From positions 682,001 through 746,000 of the forward strand of contig OZ037910.1 of the NCBI GenBank assembly GCA_964035575.1: 64,000 nt of DNA, read 5' to 3'. The stretch is from Rhynchopus sp. YZ270_cl-10. Taxonomy: Eukaryota; Euglenozoa; Diplonemea; Diplonemida; Diplonemidae. The notes under the pieces are model-generated. The model was not told the DNA's origin and made no database searches. It was given only the letters and a program-made list of their open reading frames with translations. The position numbers were made by a program, and so were the translations under genes. Below are positions 53,233-63,575 of this stretch, piece by piece (positions within the stretch are counted from its first letter, which is position 1; each line of letters begins with the position of its first letter).

Positions 53233-53322
53233 CCCTAGGCATACCTAGAAGGCGAATTTCGTATTCGCCCTATATCCGAATATAGGCCGAATATCATATT
53301 CGCTTTCTAGGTATGCCTAGGG
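53233..53322. repeat. Palindromic MITE (90 bp), single copy here
   Basis: CCCTAGGCATACCTAGAA at left pairs with TTCTAGGTATGCCTAGGG at right. The inner GGCGAAT...ATTCGCC and CCGAATATAGGCCGAATATC words extend the fold. Confidence 0.85.
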
Positions 53323-53847
53323 TAGGCTTAGAAAAGCCCTTTTATGGTGAAGCTGGAAGATATCAGTTGAGATGCATTCATTGAGAATGTCTCTGTCCTC
53401 TGAGGGTTTTGCCTTTGGTTGTTCCAACTAATACCAGATGCACCAAGACTTCTCGATTCAAAGATGGTGAATTATTTCCGGGAGTCAGATGGTGGGTGGG
53501 GGATGTTGCGGGGTGGGGGGGAGAGGGGTTTTCTCAGAGTGTAGAGGTGTGTGCTTTTTTTTTTGCAAAAAGCTGTTGTGGGATGGCGAAGAGCAGAGAG
53601 CGTTGCTATGATGTGCGATGTACGGAACCAGAGCGGGGGGGGGTTCACTCTTAAACAGAGTGGAAGGGGATAATGAAGAGAGGGGTGTGGGTCTCAGAGC
53701 TCCAAGGGGGGTGGGGGGTTTTGGGGGTTGGGTAAAAAGCAGTCACTGCGAACCTATCTGGGTCACATCGTTGTTTTTGGGGGATTGGGAGAGGGTTGGA
53801 CCAACCTCAGGCAATGTGTACGGCTTCAGAATATCCCTATATTTCTA

Positions 53848-53927
53848 TCTCGGTACAGCCGGTCATTTGTACCAAAGGTACACTGTTCACGAGAGGGCTT
53901 TTGTATTTCAACTCTACTTTCTAAGGC
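53848..53927 (+). repeat. Family B repeat
   Basis: GGTACAGCCGGTCATTTGTA, CCAAAGGTACACTGTTCACG, AGAGGGCTTTTGTATTTCAA and CTCTACTTTCTA: a well-preserved 3' two thirds. Confidence 0.82.
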
Positions 53928-54027
53928 CTGGTTCAGGCTATATTCGACGACCTATATTGATGATGTTGATGTGGTGTGGTCCATTACATTGACGAAAGCC
54001 TTTGGTCTCTTCTCGATATGGTGGTTA

Positions 54028-54090
54028 AGGTGGCTGAGCCTAGCATGGGAGAGAGGGGGCGTTGGGTTCATCTTACAAAACGTTCATTTC
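54028..54090 (+). repeat. Family C repeat, diverged
   Basis: AAGGTGGCTGAGCCTAGCAT ... GGGTTCATCTTACAAAAC. Confidence 0.6.
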
Positions 54091-54337
54091 GTTCTGTGTG
54101 ATACGGCTTTTTTTTTTTTTTGTGATGATGCTGTTCTGCTCTTGGGGTGTGGAGAGTGTGTTTCTTGTGTGAAACGGTGTGTTGACCCCCCTGGTAGCTG
54201 GTGTACCTTGGTGTGGCTGTGGCTGTCAGAGAGGTTTCTATTAGGTTATCCCTTTAAGCCGAATGTGGGTAGGGGCGGGGGTGGGTAGGAGGTAGGTGGC
54301 CAGCACGGCAGGTGTGATTGGAGTGCGCGAAAAGGCT

Positions 54338-54465
54338 CCTACGGTTCTGAGGGGACGAAACCGCGCTGCAGAGCTACGCCTCACCAAAACAGATCGAGGT
54401 GTGTGTGCGTTTCACAACCTCTCCCATAGGGTTTTATCTATCTGATGAGTGTTAAGTTTCTATTT
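54338..54465 (+). repeat. Family D MITE, 5' truncated
   Basis: Begins at ACGGTTCTGAGGGGACGAAA and runs to GTTTCTATTTTT. A family B copy follows 10 bp later. Confidence 0.75.
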
Positions 54466-54474
54466 TTCAGATAT

Positions 54475-54592
54475 AAACTACAAAATGGATTGTAACACTT
54501 GCATGGTTGGGGTGTCCACCCCGGTACACCGGTCATTCGCACCAAAGGTACACTGTTCACGAGAGGGCTTTGTTCTATTTCAAGTCAACTTT
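54475..54592 (+). repeat. Family B repeat
   Basis: Near full length: AACTACAAAATGGATTGTAA, GCATGGTTGGGGTGTCCACC, CCGGTACACCGGTCATT, ACCAAAGGTACACTGTTCAC and TATTTCAAGTCAACTTTT. Confidence 0.82.
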
Positions 54593-55946
54593 TGAATCCC
54601 TCCCCTCATCCATTATCACAATGTACAAGGTCCACGCAAGGTCCACGCCGTTTACCCCTTAGCAGATCGGAGCACCAGCTTTTCAAAAAAACCCACCTTT
54701 TATTCTGTTCAAACAACGTGTTGTGTGTGTAGGGGTTCATATGTAATCCTTTTAGGTATCATAGATATGTGTACACCAACGAGCGCGGTACATTAAATAT
54801 GCCACAGCTTTTCTCTTATTTTTTTGTGTCTTTTTTGCGTTTCCTTTTCGAGAAAGAAAAAAATAAAGGAAAAATATTTCTCCCTATCCTCCACACATGA
54901 TTTGCTGCCTCTGAACTGTGCTGTTTTTGTTTCTCTTTTTGACGTACTTTGAGAGGGAGTTTTTTTTTTTGTTTGGAATACCCGGCCTTAATGAAATGAT
55001 CTTGGGGCTGTGTACATTGAAATGAATGTAGATATTTCTGCCATTTTTTTTTGGGTAATTTTTCCCCTCCAAAAGCGAGAGGGTTTTCTGTTACAATCTG
55101 TTCTGTTTCCTTTCCAATGTGTGTATGTGTTTCCCAATGTGTTTCTTTAGCAAAAAAAGAAGAACCGAGCTGTACCTAACGTGTTCATGAGGTACTGCAA
55201 ATGAATGCATTTTTTTTTTTCTTCTCATGTGTCTGCCTGCCCTCCTTTCCTTCGCTGTCGAGAGACAGACACTCGCTATCAAATTCACTGTTTGCTTTTG
55301 ACACAGATACTGCTAGATGGGGAGCGAAAAATCCCAGATCTGGCTCGTTTTTCCAGATGTTGAAATCTGGTTCCCAGATCTGGCAGATCTGGGAGTATCC
55401 GTGTTAAAAAAAAATTCTGCCAAGGGAGGTTGGGGCTATTACGTGAGTGACTTTAGGAACAGTGGAGTTTGCACATGTGGCAACTACGCTATTCCAACAA
55501 TTTTTCGACAAAAAAAAAAAAAAAGTGTGTTTCTGAGCGTGTAAATCACGTCGCCTTTGCTCTGCTTTATATGTGCAATTTCTGTAATATCATCCTCAGT
55601 CATGGGATATTTTTGCAGCTTTTTTTTTCAAAAGAAGCAGAAGAAGAAGAAGAAGAAGAAAACACAGTACAGACTGCGTTGTGTGGCAGCTACACTAATC
55701 CTACAGAGTGTCAAAAGCCATTCGCTTTCTTTCCGTTTTCGTGTGTAATGCAAATATGCCTAAATTCAGCGTTTAACTGAATCTCAAGCAAAACAAAATA
55801 GTGGAGCACATCCGGGTGTCTGAGTTTGGGTCATCTGAAAAAGGGGGTGAGACGGATTTTTATTACAACATCACCGGGTCTCTCAGCGTCTCCCTCTATC
55901 AGGTAGCCCTTTCAAATGACCCGGTACTCTTTTTTTTTTCTTCTTC

Positions 55947-56050
55947 TACTGTTGTAGGCCGCAGGGTACTTTGTGCTTTCATTCGGATGGCTGGCATCGT
56001 ACAGTGGGTCAGTCGGAGGTGTGTGTCTGCATCAACAACTACAGTTTCTT
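55947..56050 (+). repeat. Family N repeat, copy 2
   Basis: Matches 52088-52190 from CTACTGTTGTAG to TCTGCATCAACAACTACAGT. Confidence 0.8.
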
Positions 56051-56794
56051 CTTCATATTTTTTTTCGCGTAGGTCACCATGTCAAAAAAACAGTACTGAT
56101 ATTGGCGCGTTCCTGTGTTTACCGCGAGCACTTTTTTGTTTTGTTTATTGCTGCCGCATTATTTCTTTGTAATATTAATGGAACGCCAAGCAGGGTTTTT
56201 GACTGTAACAATCTACACGACACACGGTACCTGCACTGTTGCTACTCGATTTTCCCCCGAACCTTTCCCCCAAAAAAATTTTTATACAAAAACACATCCA
56301 CACAAAACTAGACGATATCATCCGCCAACTGATCTTGATAACAATAAAATATAACAGTGTTTTTTCGTTGAACGCAGCCAAATAGGGGGTAAAAATCTGT
56401 TTGGCGCAAGATGAAAGGAATCAAAGGGAAATACTGTTATACAAGATCTGAACGTTGGCTTTCTTTTTGTCTAGTTTCTTAATACACTACGTGTTAGGAA
56501 CAAAAAAAACGGAAAAACAAGGTGTGTATGCAGCTGCACTCCTTCCACAAAGCAGTGGACACACCAACCTACACTATTCAAATCGATTTAAAAAAAGAAT
56601 TGAGTACGGACCCTAGGTTCCCCCAAGAGGGTTCTTAAGGTGATTGTCGATACAACAAAACATAATAATATCTGCAACTCTGTTGAGGGGGGCACGCTGT
56701 CATCCTTTAACTCTTCCTAGCCATTAGGCAGGGTTGTTCCTTGTTCTCGGAAAAAACAGCAAAATTCTGGATTTATGTTCCCGTTTTTTTCCTT

Positions 56795-57394
56795 TTTTTG
56801 GGTGGGGTTTTTTGCCCTTTTTCGGGCTTTCCGAGCTCTACCCTCACTGTAGTGGGGTCATTTCGAGAAAATGGACAAGTTCTTGATTGATACAAATTTT
56901 GGTTACGACCACTAGTGAGTTGCTCACAATGCTAAATGAGTGTCAGAACTGTGATTCTGGGCCCACTTTAACCGCCCCTCGAAATTCAAAAAGGGGTCCC
57001 AAACCCGGGCGCGCTACACTCGCGCGGAACTTTTTGCTTTGGTCTAGTTGCATTTTTGGCCGCAAAATGCAAGGGGATCCCCAAAGACGTTGGGAATATT
57101 ATTTGGATGGGGCAGTGATTTTGTACCTGCATACACGCTCCCTCGCGGTAACCGCGTGCATGCCAATGAAGTGCTCTCTGGGGTTCGATAACCCGTGGAA
57201 CCAGTGCTTCCGCCGATGAACGGTGAGGCGTTGCACTTCTCTTTTTGCGGAGCAAAAAATAATATAAATGGCGCCGCAGGCAAAAAAATTTGAGTACAGT
57301 GTAAAAATCTAGCTTCCAACGAACCCTTTTTTGCAGAGCAAAAAATGAAAAATGGCGCCGCAGGCAAAAAAAAAATTGGGGGTACAGCCCTGGA
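56795..57394 (-). mobile_element. TIR element M2, one end missing
   Basis: 56795-57010 is the reverse complement of the M1 interior. 57240-57394 carries the M-family end (TTTTGCGGAGCAAAAAATAA, AATGGCGCCGCAGGC, TACAGCCCTGG). The opposite TIR is not found, and an extra ~200 bp lies between. Confidence 0.65.
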
Positions 57395-57990
57395 CAGTGA
57401 AGGATTTTGTTGTCAATTTTTTTTTCTTGCCCCCTGAAAACTCTTGCTTTTGAGAGTTTCGACCATTTCACCACACTGGTGGTGTGTCACCTACAGTGAA
57501 ACCCACCAGAAACCACAAGAAAGCCCCCCAAGGAAAAAAAGGAAAAAAAAAAAGGAAAAAAAAACTAAAATCCAGAATTTCATGTTCTCGGTCCCACTTA
57601 GGAACTTCCCTGCCATTAGGTCTTTTTTTTTTTTCCTTCCCCCCTTTTTTTTGAACCCATTTCTTTTGGTGTACAATACTCTTCATCTATTTCCCTTTTT
57701 TGACAATGATTTTGTCAGATACTCAAACCAAAAAAAAAAACGACATTCTTTACTTTTCTTACCATTTTTTTCACCCTCTTTGCTTTCTTTTCATTTCGGT
57801 TAAGAAAAGAAAGTATATGAAATTATTCATTTTTTGCTTACCGTTTGCACAAATCAACTTCTTTTAGAGCACCCCAACCGGACTCCTGCATTGCGCAAGA
57901 CTTAATTAACCTGTCGTCTTCATGATTCTTCGTACCGGCTCTTTTCTCTCGGATGGGGTCGAACTCAAATTTGGCGCCGACCCTGGGCGG

Positions 57991-58111
57991 TAATGGTGGC
58001 AGTATTGTGATGGGAGCCCATTGGAATACGCAAAATACATCAAAATACATCGTGTATTTTGATGTATTTTGCGTATTCCAATGGGCTCCCATCAAAATAC
58101 TGCCACCATTA
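57991..58111. repeat. Family H palindromic MITE, copy 3
   Basis: 121-bp near-perfect palindrome, TAATGGTGGCAGTATTGTGA to its inverse. Flanks CTGGGCGG (left) and CTGGACGG (right) form an 8-bp target duplication with one mismatch. Confidence 0.93.
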
Positions 58112-58354
58112 CTGGACGGGGAGCTTGTGTCAGTCCTTCTTGCCGGAGCGATCGTTGTTGAGGGTTTGTGACTTCCTGTACCGTCTGTCGTGAGTCTCAT
58201 GGCGACGTACCCACAAGGAATTCTAAAAAACCTTAGTTTTTTACTCTAGAGATGTGCGCCACCCACCCACCCACACACCCCCCCCACACATCACCGTTCG
58301 GGCGAGCTTTTTCGAAGGACTGATGAGTAGCGAGGGGAGTAGCTCATATCAAAT

Positions 58355-58484
58355 GTAAACCACGAAAATGGATAGGACTGCATTGGTTGGGTGTGTCCAC
58401 CACCCCCCAGTACAACCAATCATCCCAATCATACCAAAGGTACACTGTTAATGAGAGGGCTTTGTATTTCTACTCTACCTTTTA
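58355..58484 (+). repeat. Family B repeat upstream of IWS1
   Basis: TGTAAACCACGAAAATGGAT, GGTTGGGTGTGTCCACC, ACCAAAGGTACACTGTTAAT, GAGAGGGCTTTGTATTTC and TACTCTACCTTTT. It ends ~155 bp before the start codon. Confidence 0.8.
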
Positions 58485-58640
58485 GCCTCAGAGAGGTTTC
58501 CTCTGGCCCAGGTGCTCAGTGGGAGTGTATTGTCATAAAAAAAATATCAGCACGGAATATTTGTTACACACTTAATGTATAAAACAAAACAGCTCCTCTT
58601 TTTTCAGAACAGGGCAATACTTCTCTGTTGAGGTAACAAA

Positions 58641-61212
58641 ATGGATTTAAAGCAGGAAGAGATGGAGGTGGCAGAGGTTAAGGAAGAGGTGCAGTCTGAG
58701 GAGGACGACTTTGTAGTCACCAAGAAGGATAGAAAAGAGAAGAAGAAGAAGGATAAAAAAGAAAAGAAGGACAAAAAGGAGAAGAAGGAAAAGAAAGACA
58801 AAAAGCGCAAGCGTGAGGAGGAGGATGCCGCAGAGGACCCGATCTACGACGACCACGAGACGGAGGTGGACAACGCTACCAAGCGTGTCAAAACCGAGCC
58901 AGGCTACGACGATACAGCCACACGGTTAACGGCAAATGACACCGCACACCCTACCCCACCAGCAGAGTCTCGTATGTGCATGGTTTACATTACAGTTTTT
59001 ATGTCATTTTTTAGATGTGTGTGCACGAGAGTGGCACATTCGTCTTACAATATTTCTTTGTTTCAGTCTGGTGTCACTGTCACGAGGGCTTTGTATTTCA
59101 AGACACATTTTTTTTTCTTCGAGATCATGATCATCCCCTGGTGTTGGGCGGAAGTTGCTACCAATCCATAATCAGGTACAGGTGGACAATAAAAAAACGT
59201 TCCGTTGGTTTTTCGTTAGCCATATGAGCCAGGTTCTTTGGAGGTGACTAAGCACGAGAGAACAAAAAAGATTGATGAATAACCAATGTTCAAAACATTA
59301 AGTAACCTAATCAGACTAAGCACGAGAGGCTCAGGGTCATCTTATAAACTTTTCTTTTAACCACCCTCCTCCACAGAACAAGAAACAACCAAAAGCCGAG
59401 GCCCCGAACTCTCAAAGTTCCAAGTCCTGCTCAAAACAGCACAGCCCTTCCGTGCAACAAACCTTGTGAGAGACCAGACCTCTATAACCAGTGTGGTGAC
59501 GAATCTGCTTGACAGCATGACAAAGGCACGTGAAGACGACTTCAACTCTATGTATGCATATCACAGAAGAAAGCGATAAAGGGACTGAAAAAGCCCCTTT
59601 ACACCTTTTACACTCTTTCATCCTATGAAGAAAAATTGCGTCTGCTATACCCACAGTAGTCTAAAAATCTCTCTAAAACCAATTTTTTTTGGAGAAATGT
59701 ATACCCTAAACCTAAGGAGAAAATTATGTATATTCGCCTATCATCAACCTTCCTACAGGAAGATGGGAAAGCCTGCTCTAGAGAAGATGAAGCTCCTGGT
59801 CAAGATGAACGAAGTGGCGAAGACAGCGCAGTACCAGAAGCTGCTTGTCGAGAAAGGGTTTTTGGGCAAGCTCGAAGAGTATGTATATCTTCCTTTTCTT
59901 TTTGTCCCCCCCTCCTTCTCCCTCCCTTTTGAACACATACACGAGGCATATTCTTGCAAACATTCTTTTGAGAATGCTTCTCATCTCACACCTTTAAGCT
60001 GCACAACCACGGTACCGCGTCTTTTTCTACTGCCCTGTATATCATCCGGACGGACCAACCTGGTCTGTCAAGCGCACAGGGTATTTTTTCTCACCCCGGT
60101 ACAGCCTCTCATTATGCCAAGGAGAGGGGTTTGTATTTCAAGTAAAACTGTTCTTTGTGTTTTTTTTTCTTCTTCTGTGAAACACTATGTGCGCCCGACT
60201 GGTCACCAACCTCGCGCATGATCGCCCCAGATTTGCAGTCTTATACACATAACTGATGCATCTGTGTGCTGGGTACCAGAGGAGCGATGTTCATACAACC
60301 TTATTGACCCCCCCCTATCACCCTCACCCTCACCCTCCCCACCACCCCTCAGATGGCTGCGAGCCCCTGGCGACCAACTGGCGAGTTTCCCCATCCGCAG
60401 CTCCATTCTCCGTTTATTGAATTCGGTATATCCAAAAATTCTTTTTTTTTTTTCTTTCATCTTTTAAAATTTCCTCCCCCTTTTTTTTGACCGGCTTTTC
60501 CTTAGGAGCACTGTCTGCAAACAGCTTAAAGGCGAAATAATTCCTCCGATACGCCAATCAGCCCCTCCAAGGGTAATTAACGAAAAGCTTTTTTCTCCTT
60601 TTACTCTGAGTAACTATCTTTTTTTACCCCTCACAGCTTCCTTACACTGGAGACCCAGGGAGAGTGCGGACGAAGACAGAGGCTTCAGAGTGGTTTGGTG
60701 TGACGAAGGAGGAGTTGTTGGGGTCGAAGCTTGGGGTGCATGTGAAGAAGATGGTGGCGCATCGGAGCGAGACGCAGGAGAACAGAAAGCTGGCGAGTCA
60801 GCTGATGGAGCGGTGGAGCCGGGTTATTTTTAGTTTGTCGAAGAACTACAAGGAGTTGGCACATCTGGAGCAGTGTTCCAAGCGGAGGGCGACGTTCAAG
60901 GCTGATGAGTACGTCGTCCCTGCGGACCAGAAGAAATACCAAAAAAACGCGAACGGCGAAATGGAACGTTTCTACCCCGATCGCAACGTCGACGGCGAAG
61001 CCCTACCCACCCGCTGCCGTCTCCCCAAGACGCTCATGGCAGACTTCGTGACCCGTCCCAAGACAGAGACGGTTACAGCAAAGAAGACGTCGGACGCTGC
61101 GGCCATCATGTCCCGTCACGTTCGACGCATTCGTGCTACCGCCACCGACCGTGCTGTGCACATCAGTATTGAAGGGTCCTCCTCCACCCTCAAGGCAGAG
61201 GACAGAGATTAG
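58641..61212 (+). CDS. IWS1: Transcription elongation factor IWS1/Spn1 (TFIIS N-terminal domain), five exons
   Basis: Exons 58641-58971, 59377-59551, 59759-59878, 60353-60425 and 60637-61212 join in frame to 424 aa. Exon 1 encodes an acidic and then Lys-rich disordered region, typical of IWS1. The folded part runs MGKPALEKMKLLVKMNEVAK, KGFLGKLEE|WLRAPGDQLASFPIRSSILRLLNS|LPYTGDPG, then KLGVHVKKMVAHRSETQEN and LASQLMERWSRVIFSLSKNYKEL. These are the IWS1 signatures (LxxLLxxL, W.RPIF-like, NYK). The C-terminal LPKTLMADFVTRPKTE equals the conserved Spn1 C-terminus. It binds Spt6 and RNA polymerase II during elongation. Donors are GTATGT, GTATGC, GTATGT and GTATAT. Introns 1 and 3 contain family B/C pieces. 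Confidence 0.92.
59050..59112 (+). repeat. Family B/C fragments in IWS1 intron 1
   Basis: GTGTCACTGTCACGAGGGCT then TTGTATTTCAAGACACATTT is family B 3' sequence. Family C pieces follow at 59243-59262 and 59313-59360. Confidence 0.6.
60091..60149 (+). repeat. Family B fragment in IWS1 intron 3
   Basis: CACCCCGGTACAGCCTCTCA, ATGCCAAGGAGAGGGGTTTG and TATTTCAAGTAAAACT blocks: diverged and shortened. Confidence 0.6.
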
Positions 61213-61521
61213 AACACCCCACAAAAACACACCTTTCCGAACGAAAGAATATATTAAAAAGATTGCACAGTTTTTTTTTTTTTTCATTTGGAGATCATCT
61301 TTCTGACGTTAATGTTGCCACATGCTTCATTGTTCTACTGTTTTTCAGTGATCCTTCTGAAAGCCTATCAAAATTTCTTCTATCACCCAATACCAGCGAG
61401 CTGCGGTACAAACCCTATCCCCTTCTAAGGGTCTTCCGTTTGTCAAACTTAGATTTGTTTGTCTTTAGATGGCTATGCACGCATTGTACCCCCTCAACAC
61501 ACCACAGGCCAACACAATACG
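61213..61521. other. Intergenic region between IWS1 and the next gene
   Basis: Short T-rich spacer containing TTAGATGGC (61465) and a CACCACAG (61506). An upstream exon of the next gene cannot be excluded. Confidence 0.4.
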
Positions 61522-63105
61522 ATGAAGGGCAGATGGAGCCTTGCCGTAAAGGAGTGTATGGGGAACGATGTGAAAGGGTTCCTCGCTGCGGCAGAGGAGG
61601 TGGGCGACTGGGTTGATGCCCCTCAGGGGCGTTGCCCGAACCCTGCGCAGTACGGTGGTGGGCGGGTACGTGGCCACATGCAGGACCTGGCATACTCTAA
61701 TGTGGAGCAGGTTCAGGGAGACGACTCGGTCTTCCTGATGGCGCTGGCACTGCGGAACAAACAGCAGGGGCAGAGCCCGATGGAGGTCCGCAAGGCGATT
61801 CAGGAGAGCATCTTCCCCGAGACTCGCCTGCCATTTGTGTACCGTTCGCAGCATGCAGCGCTGGACACAGCGGCGCGTCTCACAGCGCCCATCGAAGCCA
61901 AGCCCGACACCCTCATCCACGCCGATTCGCAGTACGAACTGACCCCACCCCTGCACCCCCTCGTAAACGGTCCGTCCGTTGTACCAGAGGATGTGCTCAG
62001 TGCAAAGATGGATCTGGAGAAGAGACGCAACTCTCTCGCAAGAATGAAATTCGAGATTTTCAACAACCGCATTCAAGCGCGTTTCATGAACAGACATTTT
62101 CAAAGCACCGGGTTCAACGATGTTGCGAAGGGGATATTTAAGTACTACAACGACGGAGATGATTTGATATATACACATGACAAACCGCTTTTCATTCAAA
62201 ACAATGAACGGCGGCGAGGCAGCGAGACTGTCGTAGGGAGCGACATTGATAACGTCAGGTTGCGGCATTTCCAACGCTTTATTAAACACGTTGCGCAGAT
62301 GGGTGCGCCGGACTCTGTTGGGGATATGCACAGACTGCTTTCCGAACAACGTGCCTTGGAGGCAGATCTTCGGCACGAAACATTCGCTTTGTCAGGCAAA
62401 ACCACTGCGATGATGACCCGACGCGAACAGGCAATGCAACACAAACAGCAGCCGGTTGCTGTGAAGCTCCGCGACCGGATTGCACAAGAACAACCTTTGG
62501 TGACCCGCGTGGTCGAAAAACGACGTGCCAAGATGCTTCTGGACGAAGCACACACCGATGCAGTAGGCGATATTATGCAGGCAGAATCCGGCCTTGCCGA
62601 CCATCGCGAACGCACCAGAAGCCGTGCCTTCCAGGATGACCGCTCTGATAACCTCATCGAAGCCTCCACAGACCCAACACAGTACATCCCCGAGGTAAAA
62701 CGCAGTACCGACTGGCTCAGCAACTTCACCATGCCCGGTGACATTGAAGACCCTCGAGTGCTCAACCCTTTTGTCCTCGCCGCCGACTCCAGCAGTCCCC
62801 TAGCCAGCGAGCTTCGTGGCCGTGAAGTGGGGTACTGGGAGGCAGGCGACTACGCTGGTGTCCCGCAAGCCCACAGAGGCGTTGCTGAAAGGCTGCACAC
62901 CCTGTTCGACTTCAAGAGAGCGTCGGACCGTGTGATGCTTGGGTTGGAAGAGAAGAGCTTTGCCGACTGGCGGCCCTCAAAGACACCAGAACAGAAGAAG
63001 TTGGATTTAGCGTTGTCGCGAAGGGGTAACGTATCAAGGCGTCCGATCAGGTATGGTGATGTGATTGTAATCAGGAGCTTCTACTGGGGAAAAGCTCAGA
63101 AGTGA
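61522..63105 (+). CDS. Unrecognised conserved-looking protein, 527 aa
   Basis: Open from the ATG at 61522 (MKGRWSLAVKECMGNDVKGF) to TGA at 63103-63105, GC-rich with even codon use, clearly coding. I recognise no domain. Visible features: helix-rich and charged throughout (about residues 170-200 MDLEKRRNSLARMKFEIFNN; 275-390 rich in Arg/Gln/Glu with heptad-like spacing). There is an aromatic segment GIFKYYNDGDDLIYTHDKPL and a C-terminal HTLFDFKRASDRVMLGLEEK region followed by a basic end. No signal peptide or membrane helix. A cytoskeletal or flagellar structural role would fit the composition but is a guess. The frame extends upstream to a TTTAG at 61465, so the true start could lie in another exon. 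Confidence 0.75.
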   Translation: MKGRWSLAVKECMGNDVKGFLAAAEEVGDWVDAPQGRCPNPAQYGGGRVRGHMQDLAYSNVEQVQGDDSVFLMALALRNKQQGQSPMEVRKAIQESIFPETRLPFVYRSQHAALDTAARLTAPIEAKPDTLIHADSQYELTPPLHPLVNGPSVVPEDVLSAKMDLEKRRNSLARMKFEIFNNRIQARFMNRHFQSTGFNDVAKGIFKYYNDGDDLIYTHDKPLFIQNNERRRGSETVVGSDIDNVRLRHFQRFIKHVAQMGAPDSVGDMHRLLSEQRALEADLRHETFALSGKTTAMMTRREQAMQHKQQPVAVKLRDRIAQEQPLVTRVVEKRRAKMLLDEAHTDAVGDIMQAESGLADHRERTRSRAFQDDRSDNLIEASTDPTQYIPEVKRSTDWLSNFTMPGDIEDPRVLNPFVLAADSSSPLASELRGREVGYWEAGDYAGVPQAHRGVAERLHTLFDFKRASDRVMLGLEEKSFADWRPSKTPEQKKLDLALSRRGNVSRRPIRYGDVIVIRSFYWGKAQK

Positions 63106-63325
63106 AAAGCTCAAAAAGTCGAAAAACCGAGTACTCTTTTTGCGATTTTTCAAAAAAAAATTTAAAAATAACCCACAGCTTCTTTTCGCGCACGAACCCT
63201 GACCTCAGAGCGAACAAGGAGTGGGATGATGTTGTATGTTCTCATAACTTTTTTTCTTCTAAAAAAATACAAAAAAAAGGAACTTGGCCGAAGTTGTATT
63301 ACCGATTACTTGTCTATAACAACAT
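63106..63325. other. Short intergenic spacer
   Basis: AT-rich, ending at a family B copy. No gene seen. Confidence 0.4.
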
Positions 63326-63448
63326 CTAAACCACGAAATGGATTGTAGGACTGCATGGTTGGGTGTCCATCCCACGGTACAGCCGGTCATTGTACCAAAG
63401 GTACACTGTTCACGAGAAGGCTTTGTATTTCAACTCTACTTTCTAAAA
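63326..63448 (+). repeat. Family B repeat, full-length reference copy
   Basis: TCTAAACCACGAAATGGATT, GTAGGACTGCATGGTTGGGT, GTCCATCCCACGGTACAGCC, GGTCATTGTACCAAAGGTAC, ACTGTTCACGAGAAGGCTTT and GTATTTCAACTCTACTTTCT in order. Confidence 0.85.
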
Positions 63449-63575
63449 TCTCCTAACTGCTTTCAACACCAGACACCACACCTCCCCCCCTTTCTCCCCT
63501 CATGCTGCAAAAATAAACAAAACAACCAAAAAAGTAGCAAAAAAAAACAAACTTTCAAAACCCCTCTCTCCACAG

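Larger units (their letters stand above)
53160..54474. other. Gene-free repeat region
   Basis: Contains a palindromic MITE (53233-53322), G-rich spacer, a family B copy (53848-53927), a family C copy (54028-54090) and a family D copy (54338-54465). Long open frames here are low-complexity and unlike proteins. Confidence 0.5.
54593..57990. other. 3.4 kb gene-free region
   Basis: AT-rich with homopolymers. Notable parts: AGATCTGG/CCAGATCT words (55335-55395), a GAAGAA tract (55638-55660), a family N copy (55947-56050) and the M2 element fragment (56795-57394). No supportable gene. Confidence 0.5.

Noticed and set aside
54499-54732. Frames beginning in family B and D repeats (also 18419-18721, 63338-63631)
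   Set aside because: They consist of translated repeat sequence and recur with the repeats, not as conserved proteins.
57170-57215. tRNA-like T-arm GGGGTTCGATAACCC
   Set aside because: The T-stem does not pair properly with a 7-nt loop and no acceptor, D or anticodon arms can be drawn around it; it lies within the M2 element.
58325-58360. Hammerhead-like CTGATGAG ... CGAGGGGAG
   Set aside because: The core GAAA and the flanking three-stem arrangement are missing; similar CTGATGAG words elsewhere are part of family D ends.
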